DNA of 64,000 bases from UBA2279 sp041595875 (GCA_041595875.1 JBFHJN010000002.1:45579-109578), one strand, 5' to 3'. Counted from the first letter of the stretch, positions 41,476-51,092 are shown. Program-made: numbers and translations. Notes: generated from the letters alone by a model not told the origin.

Positions 41476-42327
41476 CTACACCGCGTGGCGCAAGGTGGCA
41501 AGCTTACGGAGCAAGGTCCGCTTTCCGTAGCAGCCGAAGTCGATCGTGATGGTCTCATCGCTCACCTTGAGGACGTTGCCCGTCCCCCAGCTCGCGTGAA
41601 AGACGTACTCTCCTGTTTCAAGAGGATCAGTGGGGTTGATCTCGGCAGAACTCGAGTGCTCGTCCGGCGCAAGCGCCGCCAGGAACTTGAGTGCCGCAGC
41701 GTTCTGTTTACCCTCAAGGCCTTCGGCGAGCTTGGAGACTGAGTTCGCCAGGCTGGCGACCTCGTTCTCGCCCAAATCCCACACGACGGCCGGCTTGAGT
41801 CGCCGGACGACGTAGAGTTTCAGAGTGTCCCTCACCGAGTCAAAGGCTCGCACAAGAACCAGAGCGCCACCCAGGCCCTGTTTCGCCAGGCAGTTCACGG
41901 CTGCTTCCGAAAGGTTGGAGCGCCTGCCCGCCGCCACAACGGCGACCGCCGGACCCACAAGCGGATCATCGTGGCGATGGTCGTCGCCCGCCGATTCAGC
42001 ATCGATCGACGCGGTGATCCGGCTTGTGATCACACGAAGACACTCGCTCATGAGCTTCATCATGGTCTCGTCGTCGGCAGGTGCTTTCTTGAACATAGCG
42101 TCCAGCACTGCGCATGAGGCCTCTGGCGAGAGTCCCGGCTTCTGATGGGCGGCCTGTATCACTACAGGAGCAAACGTCGTTGCGTTCTCTTTGAGCCAGA
42201 GCGCAAGAAGCGACATGGACTCCTCGTCATGTGCCAGGAGGAGGTCGAGGGGAGAGTCGTCCTCGGTGCTTTCGCTGGGGGCAGGCTCTGCGACGCCGCT
42301 GGCGTCGATGGGTTCTTTGTGGGCCAT
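41476..42327 (-). CDS. helical protein with C-terminal tudor-like domain
   Basis: The 283-residue protein has an acidic N-terminus (1-30), a mostly helical body (about 35-225) and a C-terminal small beta domain, GEYVFHASWGTGNVLKVSDE plus TITIDFGCYGKRTLL. That resembles the tudor-like RNA-polymerase-contacting tails of UvrD/CarD-type proteins (HxxWGxGxV...FxxxGxKxL). No enzyme motif is seen. A role near transcription or repair is conceivable (inference only). The ATG at 42327 has GAGGCG. Confidence 0.6.
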   Translation of the reverse strand: MAHKEPIDASGVAEPAPSESTEDDSPLDLLLAHDEESMSLLALWLKENATTFAPVVIQAAHQKPGLSPEASCAVLDAMFKKAPADDETMMKLMSECLRVITSRITASIDAESAGDDHRHDDPLVGPAVAVVAAGRRSNLSEAAVNCLAKQGLGGALVLVRAFDSVRDTLKLYVVRRLKPAVVWDLGENEVASLANSVSKLAEGLEGKQNAAALKFLAALAPDEHSSSAEINPTDPLETGEYVFHASWGTGNVLKVSDETITIDFGCYGKRTLLRKLATLRHAV

Positions 42328-42369
42328 AGTTGTTTCGCCTCTAAGGCTTGTGGTGTGGCGTCACTGCAT

Positions 42370-42412
42370 CAGAACCCCTGCTTGCGGGGAAGCTCCCCAT
42401 GGAGGCGTTCTG
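42370..42412. promoter_or_regulatory. possible three-way RNA junction between divergent genes
   Basis: CAGAAC (42370-42375) pairs with GTTCTG (42407-42412). Inside lie two small arms, CCC-N7-GGG and CTCC-CCAT-GGAG. Which strand is transcribed is unclear; it would be in the leader of either neighbour. Confidence 0.3.
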
Positions 42413-42537
42413 AGACGCTGGATACTACATTCTACCACCTGGGCGACCTTGAGTGGACGGTGACAGGTCGAATCGCTGACAATGCTCTTGGTTGGATTCG
42501 CCTGGACAGTCAGCAGCGAGGGGCGGACGGAACGGAC

Positions 42538-43242
42538 ATGTCACAAGAGATGACACCTGCAAAGAGCTCTACGATAGAACAGCGCACGTTGTCTGATGTC
42601 GCAGAAGACCTGCGTACGTCTCTGAACGTCGTGGCCGGCTTGAGTGCCAAGATGCTTGATGAGCTCTCGGGGGCCGTCTCGGAAGAACAGTCGGTACAGC
42701 TCAAGATGGCGCTGGAGGCCAGTTCGTATCTGTGCGAGCTTGTGGACAGCGCTATCCAGCCCGGCGATCTGCCGCCCCTGAGTGCGGTTGACGCGGGGGC
42801 TGTCTGTCAGTCTGTAGCGGGTTGGATGAAGCCGCGCGCCGAGGCCAAAGGGCTGTTGTTTCGCGCTGACATCGCAGGCTCCGGGGCCGTGGCCCGCACA
42901 GACAGGCTGTCTTTGACCAGGGTGCTGGTGAACCTGCTCGACAACGCGATCAAGTTCACCCGGACGGGCAGCGTCGTTGTCTCTCTCCGCGTCTGCGACG
43001 ATACGCTGATCCTGGTGGTGACCGACACAGGAGTGGGCATTGCGCCGGAGCACCTGAGCGAGGTCTTCGAGGAGTCGTTCCAGGCGGACCCGCAGACGTC
43101 AGCAGGCGTGGGGCATGGTCTTGCGGTGTGCCGTCGTCTTGTGGAGGCCATCGGCGGACGGCTCACCGTGGACAGCGTGGTCGGTCAGGGTTCGACGTTC
43201 ACGGTGCGGTTCCCGGCAGTCTCTGATGCGCAGCGCCCCTGA
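42538..43242 (+). CDS. histidine-kinase-like ATPase lacking the phospho-acceptor His
   Basis: The 234-residue cytosolic protein has a dimerisation helix pair (about 15-85) and a full HATPase domain (about 110-230) with N-box NLLDNAIKFT, G1 DTGVGI and G2 GVGHGLAV. At the position of the conserved H-E-L-R-T-P the sequence is AEDLRTSL, so the acceptor His is replaced by an acidic residue. It has an intact ATP site but cannot autophosphorylate in the normal way. No response regulator is adjacent. The ATG at 42538 has only a weak ribosome site. Confidence 0.7.
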   Translation: MSQEMTPAKSSTIEQRTLSDVAEDLRTSLNVVAGLSAKMLDELSGAVSEEQSVQLKMALEASSYLCELVDSAIQPGDLPPLSAVDAGAVCQSVAGWMKPRAEAKGLLFRADIAGSGAVARTDRLSLTRVLVNLLDNAIKFTRTGSVVVSLRVCDDTLILVVTDTGVGIAPEHLSEVFEESFQADPQTSAGVGHGLAVCRRLVEAIGGRLTVDSVVGQGSTFTVRFPAVSDAQRP

Positions 43243-43252
43243 ACCCGGCGAT

Positions 43253-44119
43253 CTACTTCGCGGCTACGCGCTCCGTCATCAGCTCCCGCACGCTCCTGGG
43301 CGGTGTGCCCGTGATGCGCTCGATCGCGCCGAGACGGACTTCCATCCTCTTCTCGGCGATGGAGATGTACATCGTCGCAAGGATGGTCGCCAGCTCCTCG
43401 GAGACACCTTCCTCAAGGCATATCTCCACGTAGTCGCCGGCCTCGGCCGGGACGTAGACGACGGCCTCCCCGGTCACCTCGGCCACGGTCTTGCATAGGT
43501 CCTCGGTGCTCAGCAGCTCGGGGCCGACCAGGTCGTAGATCTTGCCGGTGTGGTTCTCGCCAACCAAGATCGCCGCAGCGGTGCGCGCGATGTCGTCTCG
43601 CGAGACATAACCCGCTTTGCCGCTTCCGGTGGGATAGGGGACGGTGCCCAGTTCGATGATCGACGGCAGCCAGTCCACCACTTCGTCAGCGTAGGGACCG
43701 TTGCGCATGATCGTCCATGCCATACCGCTTTGGAACAGCGACATCTCGGCGTAGACGAGTGCGGGGTTGATGGCAAACGGATTGCCGGGTGACGTGCCGG
43801 ACACCGTGAAGGTCAGCAGGTGCTTAACACCGGCATGACGCGCGGCGCGGACCGCATTGTCCTGCTGCTCACGGCGCTCGGCGGGCACAGCCTTGGAAGG
43901 CGCAAGCAGCAGCCGTTCCACTCCCTGGAACGCCGCGATCAACGACTCTTCGTCTTCGTAGTCGCCGTGACGCACGTCCACGCCCCGCTCGGCATACGCA
44001 GCCAGCGTCTCAGGCGTGCGAGTGATCGCGACGATGTCTTCGGCGGGAGCAAGGTTCATCAGGTGGTCGAGCACAAGACGGCCGAGTTTGCCGCTGGCGC
44101 CAATGATGCCGATCTTCAC
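43253..44119 (-). CDS. NmrA-like NAD(P)-binding oxidoreductase
   Basis: The 288-residue atypical short-chain dehydrogenase has the nucleotide loop GIIGASGKLGRLVLDHL and core features LLLAPSK and WTIMRNGPY. It resembles NmrA/azoreductase-type proteins that sense or use NAD(P)H. GTG at 44119 follows AAGGAGG; longer upstream frames lack a ribosome site. It is convergent with the kinase-like gene. Confidence 0.8.
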   Translation of the reverse strand: MKIGIIGASGKLGRLVLDHLMNLAPAEDIVAITRTPETLAAYAERGVDVRHGDYEDEESLIAAFQGVERLLLAPSKAVPAERREQQDNAVRAARHAGVKHLLTFTVSGTSPGNPFAINPALVYAEMSLFQSGMAWTIMRNGPYADEVVDWLPSIIELGTVPYPTGSGKAGYVSRDDIARTAAAILVGENHTGKIYDLVGPELLSTEDLCKTVAEVTGEAVVYVPAEAGDYVEICLEEGVSEELATILATMYISIAEKRMEVRLGAIERITGTPPRSVRELMTERVAAK

Positions 44120-44616
44120 GGTGGCCTCCTTGGTGGATGTCGTGCACAGCGTACCGCATCCCATGCGCCGGTGGCGAAGCACTCGTTTCGCCGAGAAGAG
44201 GACCCCGCCAGGCTGCTTTCGAAAGGACCTCGTCCGCAGCATCTGTGTGAACGCGAATGGTGCGGGATGAGGGTTCATGATGGGACAGGGGGCATGTATC
44301 AGCAGCTCAGCGGCCTGTTTACGGGTGTCCATGTGGAGCTCGCGGCCGCTTATCAGGAATCAGTCCATCTTCGGTTACAGGCGCGCATTCCTGGGTCAAC
44401 ACAACCCTGAGGCCGATTCACGGCTGATGAGGGCGTCGATCTGTCGGACCACACGGTCACCGCATATCCGGCAGGGAGCGAATGGTGAGACCGACTCAGT
44501 GCGATGGGTCGGTCTTTGCGTCTGTTTTAGGAAAGCGCATGCGGTGGAGGGCCGCGTGTAGCTGAGCTGCCCGGGAGGACGAACGCCCTGGCAACAGCAT
44601 GTCGAGGGAGGGGACC
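44120..44616. other. intergenic region, 497 bp, before the diheme giant protein
   Basis: No convincing protein gene on either strand. It holds a terminator-like hairpin at 44488-44515, about 100 bases before the ATG at 44617, and otherwise unassigned sequence that is probably a long leader. No known riboswitch class could be recognised by eye. Confidence 0.5.
44488..44515 (+). terminator. terminator or attenuator hairpin in the leader
   Basis: AGACCGACTCA pairs with TGGGTCGGTCT (11 bp, one wobble) around GTGCGA and is followed by TTGCGTCTGTTTT. Confidence 0.55.
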
Positions 44617-47600
44617 ATGAGATCGTTGGGTGCTTCAGCCATCTCGCGAAGAGGTCGATCTCGGAGAGTGATTTCGGCACTGCTCGCACTGGTACTTGTG
44701 TTCTCGGTTGTTCCAGTGGTCTTTGCCGAGGACGTGACCGAGCCCGCCGACTACGGATCGGGCAAGTATACGGCGGATCTACTCGCGGGGGCGAAGCAGC
44801 TGGATGTGGGGGAGGTCGAGGTCTTCAACGACCAGAACAGCCTCTACATCGACATCCTTCCCGATGGCTGGGAGATCAAGAAGGTCCAGATCTACGTCGG
44901 CTTTGATGCGATCCCTGTGCACTCGAAGACGGGCCAGCCGCTGTTCCAGGACTTCCCGTATCAGACCCTGTACAAAGAGCTCGCGGCTGAGCATCACGAG
45001 GAACTCAAGCTCAAGGTGGACCTCGATATCCCATGGGGTCGTCCGTTCGAGGCCCGACGCACGCAGAACATCGCGGTGCGTGTGGAGATCGTGAACAAGA
45101 CGACCAAGATATCAGAGAGCGCCTGGATGGGGGCGCCACGGTGGTTTGTGGAGACCAAAGCGGCTTCGACTCCCAAATCCAACGGCCTGCCGGTATCCAA
45201 CAACCACGGCATGTGGATGCGCTACTACATAGAGAAGCCCACGCGTGGCCACTTTGTGGACTCCCCGGTTGGCGGGCTGCAGTACAAGACAAAGACCTTC
45301 AACGTCGCAACCGATGCGACTGGGTCGTTTTTGTACTTCCCGGGTGAGAGCGTGGAGTTCGCTCTGGCTGGCTATCCGATCGGAAGCTCTGCCACGAAGT
45401 TCCGCGTGACGCCTCTTGATTTGTTCGGCACCGCTGACATAGGTGACCCGCGTGTGGGCAACCTGGCCCGGCTGCTGCAGAGCCTTGATGCCGACGGCAA
45501 CCCCCGGGACCGCATCTTCATCCCGCAGTCGGTTCAAGACGCGCTTGCAGCCACCATCGTTGAGTATGCCGATGCGGAAAACGACGGTGACTTTGCCGGC
45601 TACGACTTCACCGATTACGAGATGATCGAGTTCCTCATCGAGGGCACCATCGCGAAGATGGAGGGCGTCGAGGGCGTCACGCTCACCAAGGTGAGCACGG
45701 AAGAGGCGCTTGCCAACCTCGCCAAGACGCTCGAATCCACCAACGTCAAGTTCCAGAAGAACATATCGAAGACCGAAGACCTCTACACGACGAAGTCCAG
45801 GATCATGCCTGCTGACTTCTATGTGCCGGCCAGAGTGTCTAATGGCGAATCTACGGTGATCGAGTACTACGACGAGTACGGAGACCTGATAGAGACCCGC
45901 GACGAGGCTCAGCCGATCGTCGTCGCGTATCTTGATGAGCATCCGGACGTCGCGGGTTCTTTGGACGTATGGGCGGCGGTCTCCCTCGACGACGGCAGTA
46001 CGTGGAAGCGCCGGAACATCTCGCGCACGGCTGATATCTCTTCGTTCACACTGGCCAATGGCGAGGAGTACCCGGGTACTTGCGAGAAACCGTCGCTGCA
46101 CGTCAAGGACAACAAGATCCTTATCGTGTGGACAAGCAAGTACGCCAAGGGAGGTCGTCCTCGCTACTCGATCGAAACAAGTGCGACCGACCCCACCGAC
46201 ACCTATCCGTACGATGACCCCTACTACACGGAGGACATCTGGGGAGTTGGCGGACCGCAGCGTTCCACCGACTACACGGAGCTTGGCTTTGAAGAAGTGG
46301 GCGAGCTTCCCTACAACGCCGTGTGGACTCAGCGTGGCGTGATCGACAAAGACACGGGCGATGTGACCTGGTACAAACCGGAGCGTCTCACCTCTGCTCG
46401 TCGCAATGCCATGCAGCTGGTGGAGGCCGCCGCAGGTAACCTGGCTGGCTTCGCCATCGCCTGGCAAGAGGATCCGGAGGGTATCCGGCCAGGTCAGGGC
46501 AAGGGCTCCGGAGTGGGCTGGAGTGGAGCGATTGCCAGCCATGGTACCGACATCTGGTACAGCTACATCTCCATGGAAGACTTCGATGACGTGGACACCA
46601 ACTGGGTGTCACCGGGTGAATCGAAACACGACGAGGACTCGGATATCGTCGGCAGGCTCAAGGTACTGGTGCCGTTCTCGCTGCCTGTGCGCCTTACGGA
46701 CAACGAGACCATCAACACCGACAACATCAAAGTCGAGCTTGACGAGGACGGGTATCCGGTCGGGAATGACGACCCGACCACCTGGACTCCGCTGCTTGAT
46801 GAGGATGGCAAAGAGATCGGGACGCACAGCTACGCCTACAAGCTGAACAAGATTGCCGACTGGTACGAAACAGTGAACAAGAAGGGTGTTCCCAAGAAGG
46901 TCGCGATAACCGCCGACGGACGTCTGCTGGACGGCGATACGGCGTCAACGCGTCCAGCGCTGTTCTTGCAAGGCTACAAGAAGTCGGATGGGACGCTCAG
47001 TGCATGGGCGATCGTGGGTTACGAGGAGAGCAAGGGGTTGGGTGGTGGCATGCCCAACGCGCACAGTGACACCGATGACCCCGACTTCGAAGAGGGAGAC
47101 TACGTCGAGTCGGATTGTGACGACGTGCTGGAGACGGAGTTCTGCTCCGATTGTCACGGGATAGTTCATGAAGGCAAGTACGATGAGGAGCAGTGCTACA
47201 GCTGTCACGGGATAGTCCATGAAGACCAGGTCTCGGAAGACCCGGAGCACGACGGCAGCGGTAGTGGCAGATACAAGCCTGACATCGGCAAGAACATCGT
47301 GTACCACAGCTTCGACTGGAAGGAGCCGGAGACCGTATCCGGAGGCACTATTCTCAACCTGCAGGCGACCGATCCTGACACGCTTGAGCCGGCATGGGTC
47401 CTCAATGAGGATGGATCGCAGATGCTGGACTGGCAGGGGGAAGCGATCCCGGCGTATGAGAATGCTCGCCGTCCGCGCTTCCTGGTGCAGGGGAAGGAGC
47501 TGGCCCTCAAGAAGAACACGATCACCAAGCCCAACGGTACCGTGATGGTCATGGTCTACAAGCAGGGCGAAGCCGGTCGTGGTGGTCCCTCGGACATCTA

Positions 47601-48621
47601 CATCCGACGGTGGGAGATACCAAACACCGCCAAAGGCAATCCGTACTCAACGGAGTACATCGTGCCTGGAGCCACCAACGTCAGCGCGGTCACTCCAACG
47701 GAGTTCTGGGAGAACCCGGATCAGCTGGATGACCCCGACAAGGGAATCAAGCTCGTCAGATGGACCCAGGACGAAAGCAACCTGGCCGACTACTCATGGG
47801 AGTACGCCAACGACAACGCGCAGGCGCAACGAGGATACCTGCGAGGAGACCTGCTGGTCCTTGGCTACACCTGGACTCCCAACTGGAAGTCCGCGCGCAA
47901 CGGAAATGACGTCTACAACCTCTACATCCGTCGCTCGTTTGATGGCGGCGCCACATTCACGACCACGCCGGCCAGCGACCCGTACGGCGTTTACGAGTAC
48001 AACGGTCAGGGCGCTACCTGGTCCGAGGTCTTCCGCAACCCGCAAGAGGGGACTACGGAGGTCGTGGAGGAGTTCATCGCTGCGGGTGATTTTGAGCCCG
48101 CGCGCAACATCACGACTCTGACCAACAACAAGGTGAACATCATCGAGCCGCGGATCGTGCCGCCAGGGTCGCCGATCGCCGATTCAGGTCACCCCGAGGA
48201 CGAGCAGGACTTCTCGGCGATGTGGTTGACCTGGGGTACCGGCGAAGTGAACGCCATCTCGCACGGCGAGGACGGCGATGAGGAGGAAGACGTCGGCAAG
48301 GTCCCGCTCGACTTGCAGTACACCTACAGCCTGAACTGGGGCGATACGTGGGTCCTTGAGGAGAAGACCGTGCCGACAGACAGCCTTGGCAATCATGCCG
48401 GTGAGACCGTCTTCCGGCCCTTCTACCTGGCCAAGGGCGATTCGAGCCAGGGAGAAGTGCAGGTCAAGCTCAGCGCAGACGCGTCCAAGGCCTACATGGT
48501 GTGGAACGACGAAGGGCCGAAGGGAGTCGGTGAGATGGACGTGCACTTCCGTCGGATCATGCCCTACGCGTTCGACCACAACCGGTCTGAAGCGCCGGCG
48601 ATCACGCAGTTGATCCCGTAG
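44617..48621 (+). CDS. giant exported protein with two c-type haem motifs
   Basis: The 1334-residue protein has a signal peptide (1-37, ending VVFAED), then a long beta-rich body with Asp-box-like repeats (SLDDGSTWKR, SFDGGATFTT, LNWGDTWVL), like sialidase-type propellers or choice-of-anchor O proteins. In the middle, CSDCHGIVHEGKYDEEQCYSCHGIVHED carries two CxxCH motifs (Cys843-His847 and Cys860-His864), a tandem repeat. No LPXTG or membrane helix is seen at the C-terminus. ATG at 44617 has GAGGGAGGGG; an ATG six codons earlier is weaker. It is probably a surface-located electron-transfer or binding protein (inference). Confidence 0.75.
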   Translation: MRSLGASAISRRGRSRRVISALLALVLVFSVVPVVFAEDVTEPADYGSGKYTADLLAGAKQLDVGEVEVFNDQNSLYIDILPDGWEIKKVQIYVGFDAIPVHSKTGQPLFQDFPYQTLYKELAAEHHEELKLKVDLDIPWGRPFEARRTQNIAVRVEIVNKTTKISESAWMGAPRWFVETKAASTPKSNGLPVSNNHGMWMRYYIEKPTRGHFVDSPVGGLQYKTKTFNVATDATGSFLYFPGESVEFALAGYPIGSSATKFRVTPLDLFGTADIGDPRVGNLARLLQSLDADGNPRDRIFIPQSVQDALAATIVEYADAENDGDFAGYDFTDYEMIEFLIEGTIAKMEGVEGVTLTKVSTEEALANLAKTLESTNVKFQKNISKTEDLYTTKSRIMPADFYVPARVSNGESTVIEYYDEYGDLIETRDEAQPIVVAYLDEHPDVAGSLDVWAAVSLDDGSTWKRRNISRTADISSFTLANGEEYPGTCEKPSLHVKDNKILIVWTSKYAKGGRPRYSIETSATDPTDTYPYDDPYYTEDIWGVGGPQRSTDYTELGFEEVGELPYNAVWTQRGVIDKDTGDVTWYKPERLTSARRNAMQLVEAAAGNLAGFAIAWQEDPEGIRPGQGKGSGVGWSGAIASHGTDIWYSYISMEDFDDVDTNWVSPGESKHDEDSDIVGRLKVLVPFSLPVRLTDNETINTDNIKVELDEDGYPVGNDDPTTWTPLLDEDGKEIGTHSYAYKLNKIADWYETVNKKGVPKKVAITADGRLLDGDTASTRPALFLQGYKKSDGTLSAWAIVGYEESKGLGGGMPNAHSDTDDPDFEEGDYVESDCDDVLETEFCSDCHGIVHEGKYDEEQCYSCHGIVHEDQVSEDPEHDGSGSGRYKPDIGKNIVYHSFDWKEPETVSGGTILNLQATDPDTLEPAWVLNEDGSQMLDWQGEAIPAYENARRPRFLVQGKELALKKNTITKPNGTVMVMVYKQGEAGRGGPSDIYIRRWEIPNTAKGNPYSTEYIVPGATNVSAVTPTEFWENPDQLDDPDKGIKLVRWTQDESNLADYSWEYANDNAQAQRGYLRGDLLVLGYTWTPNWKSARNGNDVYNLYIRRSFDGGATFTTTPASDPYGVYEYNGQGATWSEVFRNPQEGTTEVVEEFIAAGDFEPARNITTLTNNKVNIIEPRIVPPGSPIADSGHPEDEQDFSAMWLTWGTGEVNAISHGEDGDEEEDVGKVPLDLQYTYSLNWGDTWVLEEKTVPTDSLGNHAGETVFRPFYLAKGDSSQGEVQVKLSADASKAYMVWNDEGPKGVGEMDVHFRRIMPYAFDHNRSEAPAITQLIP

Positions 48622-48649
48622 CTGCAGGTACGCCGATCCAACAACAGAA

Positions 48650-48675
48650 CGCCCCCTGCCATCAGGCGGGGGGCG
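48650..48675 (+). terminator. terminator after the giant protein
   Basis: CGCCCCCTGCC pairs with GGCGGGGGGCG around ATCA, followed by CTTCT. Confidence 0.75.
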
Positions 48676-48706
48676 CTTCTGATCTACAGCGCCTGGGGTC
48701 GGTGCC

Positions 48707-49636
48707 CTATTCCGTCTCAGGGATCACGATCACGCTACCCAGTCCTACGTGCACGAATCGCTCCGCGAAGGACTCGGCGAACAGGGTTCGGCCGCGATCA
48801 CCCGTGCAGTGCGTGGGGGCGACCCGCGCTACGCCCAGTTGCTCCAGCTTCGCTATGACCGAGGCGATCTGTGCGTCGCTTGAGTCCTTGAGGTGGAATC
48901 CGCCCATTACCAGGGCGAGGCCGTCTTTCTCGGCCATGCGGGTGGCGATCTCTACGATGCCGGGGTGGGCACAGCCGGTGATGAGGGTGGGGCCATCGGC
49001 TGTCTGCACCACGATTCCCTGCTCGATGATGGAGGAGCCCATCTCTCCCGTGCTGGTGATCCCCGGGGCGATCTCTGCCGGCCCTGTGACCTCTACGACA
49101 CGCGTCCGTTCGCTCACCTGCTCTTTGAACTCGGCGGGGAACGCCTGTGGCATGAAGACTGAACCCGGCGTGCAGGCGTCAAGCAGCGCGGCAAGCCCAC
49201 CGGTGTGATCGCTGTGGAAGTGCGAGAGCACCACGATGTCGATGGAAGCCGGATCGATGCCGAGCTCCTGCATGTTGTGCAGCAAGATGGGGCCGTCACC
49301 CCCGGTGTCAAAGAGCACCACGGTGCCGGTCGTCTCGACAAGGCATGAGAAGCCCCAGGCCGTTCTCAGAGCGTCGCCCCCGTCCGTGACGGGCGCGGTG
49401 TTGTCGTAGACGATGGTGAGCGTGGTCGTCTGAGACGGCTGCATAGGGGTCTCCTCTTCGGTAATGGTCGTCGTGAGCGGTGCCACGGCGGCGGTGGTAT
49501 CGGGCGTCGTCTTTTCGCGGACAGGCGGTGTGGGCCCGGTCCTGCTGCAGCCCGCCGGAACGAGCGTGGCGGCGCACAGCGTCAGGATGGCGAATACGCG
49601 TAGCGGCAGCCTCAAGTCCTCACCCCCGGCGTCCAT
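48707..49636 (-). CDS. MBL-fold hydrolase lipoprotein (COG1237 type)
   Basis: The protein is about 309 residues with an N-terminal lipoprotein signal (lipobox VPAGC), a Thr/Pro-rich linker and a metallo-beta-lactamase fold. The metal motif is SHFHSDHTGG (HxHxDH) with a later GCAHPG and GGFHL, matching the COG1237 group related to methanopterin-biosynthesis-type enzymes. The substrate is unknown. The ATG at 49636 is used; a TTG at 49615 would give a cleaner signal peptide but sits very close to GGTGAGG. Confidence 0.75.
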   Translation of the reverse strand: MDAGGEDLRLPLRVFAILTLCAATLVPAGCSRTGPTPPVREKTTPDTTAAVAPLTTTITEEETPMQPSQTTTLTIVYDNTAPVTDGGDALRTAWGFSCLVETTGTVVLFDTGGDGPILLHNMQELGIDPASIDIVVLSHFHSDHTGGLAALLDACTPGSVFMPQAFPAEFKEQVSERTRVVEVTGPAEIAPGITSTGEMGSSIIEQGIVVQTADGPTLITGCAHPGIVEIATRMAEKDGLALVMGGFHLKDSSDAQIASVIAKLEQLGVARVAPTHCTGDRGRTLFAESFAERFVHVGLGSVIVIPETE

Positions 49637-49731
49637 TATGTCACCGCCGTGCAAGCGCGCAGTGCGAGAGGTTGCCCTGCTGCCCCGGAAGGTATGGAAT
49701 AGAGGTGGACATCCCGCCGAGAGGAGAGCGT

Positions 49732-51075
49732 GTGACGCCCGGGTCCCGACGCATCGATGCACTGGTCGCCGAGATAGGCTCCACCACCACCGTGGTGAGC
49801 GCGTTCGACGGGCTTGCACACTACCCGGAGACGACGCCGTGCCTTCTGGGGCAGGGCTTTGCGGCCACAAGTGTGGCGCAAGGCGACGTGGGCCTTGGGA
49901 TAGACGCCGCGCGAGCCATGCTGGAAGCGAAGCTGGGGCCTCTGGCTCCTGATGTCACCGTGGCGACCTCCTCGGCAGCGGGCGGTCTGCGCATGACCGT
50001 GCACGGCCTCACGCAGAAGATGACCGCGATGGCGGCGCGCGAGGCGGCGCTTGGCGCGGGCGCCGTGGTGCGCTATCAGACCGCCGGCAAGCTGCGCGAC
50101 GCGGACCTGCGCGAGATAGAGGCGGTCTGCCCCAACCTGGTCTTGCTCGCCGGGGGAGTCGAAGGTGGCGACGCCGAGGTGGCGCACTATAACGCCCGGC
50201 GACTCACCGAGCTGGCGGTGCGTCCGGTGGTCGTCTATGCGGGAAACTCCGTGGCGGCAGGGGAGGTCCGTACTCTGCTGGAGAGCGCGGGTTTCCGTGT
50301 GCGCGTCACCCGCAATGTCTACCCCGCTGTGGACGAGCTTGATATCTTGCCGGCGCGCCTTGTCATCCACGACGCGTTTGAAGAGCACATCATCCACGCA
50401 CCCGGTATGGAGCGCATCGGCGAGTGGGTCACGGGGCGCATCCTGCCCACGCCCGGCGCTGTCCTGATCGCCGCCGAGCTGCTGTCTGATGTTGAGGGAG
50501 ACCTCGTTGTTGTGGACGTGGGCGGCGCCACCACCGATGTCCACTCGGTCACCGACGGCAGCCCTGAGATCGCGGCGATGGCGCTGGATCCTCAGCCGCA
50601 CGCCAAGCGCACTGTTGAGGGCGATCTGGGGACGTTCGTGAGCGCCGCCACGGTGGCCGAGCTGCTTGCGCCGGAGCAGCGCCCGGATCCGTTGCCACCT
50701 GCGCTGCCGGTGACCCTCGAAGACATCGTGGCCGCCTCGTTGCTGGCGGTCACCGCCACGGTCACCGGCATGCATCGTCACGCGGGCGCGCTCACGCATC
50801 TGTACACGCCCACGGGCCGCAAGACCGTCGCGCGCGGTCGTGACCTCACCGCGTGCCGGCTGGTGGTGGGCACCGGCGGCGCGCTTACGCGGCTGCCCGA
50901 TGGCGAGGGGATGCTTCGCGCCGCTATCGGCGATCATGCCGAGCGGTTGCTGCCGCCCGCGGACGCGCGTATCGCCCTTGACCGGGACTACGTCTTCGCT
51001 TGTTGCGGCGCGCTTTCGGCTCACTTCTTGGCGGATGCGGTGGTCGCGCTGATGCGCCGGAGCATGGGGGAGTAG
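49732..51075 (+). CDS. MutL/GlmL-family reactivase homologue
   Basis: The 447-residue protein has two actin/Hsp70-like ATPase lobes: AEIGSTTTVVSAFDG near the N-terminus, DVGGATTDVHSV at the second phosphate loop and VVGTGGAL near the end. The family is encoded with glutamate mutase and ornithine aminomutase and is thought to protect or reactivate B12 enzymes (established association, mechanism inferred). GTG at 49732 follows GAGAGGAG. It lies 9 kb from oraE, so it may serve that enzyme from a distance. Confidence 0.8.
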   Translation: MTPGSRRIDALVAEIGSTTTVVSAFDGLAHYPETTPCLLGQGFAATSVAQGDVGLGIDAARAMLEAKLGPLAPDVTVATSSAAGGLRMTVHGLTQKMTAMAAREAALGAGAVVRYQTAGKLRDADLREIEAVCPNLVLLAGGVEGGDAEVAHYNARRLTELAVRPVVVYAGNSVAAGEVRTLLESAGFRVRVTRNVYPAVDELDILPARLVIHDAFEEHIIHAPGMERIGEWVTGRILPTPGAVLIAAELLSDVEGDLVVVDVGGATTDVHSVTDGSPEIAAMALDPQPHAKRTVEGDLGTFVSAATVAELLAPEQRPDPLPPALPVTLEDIVAASLLAVTATVTGMHRHAGALTHLYTPTGRKTVARGRDLTACRLVVGTGGALTRLPDGEGMLRAAIGDHAERLLPPADARIALDRDYVFACCGALSAHFLADAVVALMRRSMGE

Positions 51076-51092
51076 CCGGTCCCGGGACGCGA

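Noticed and set aside
44424..44430. CTGATGA resembling a hammerhead ribozyme core
   Set aside because: No GAAA at the proper distance and no supporting stems.
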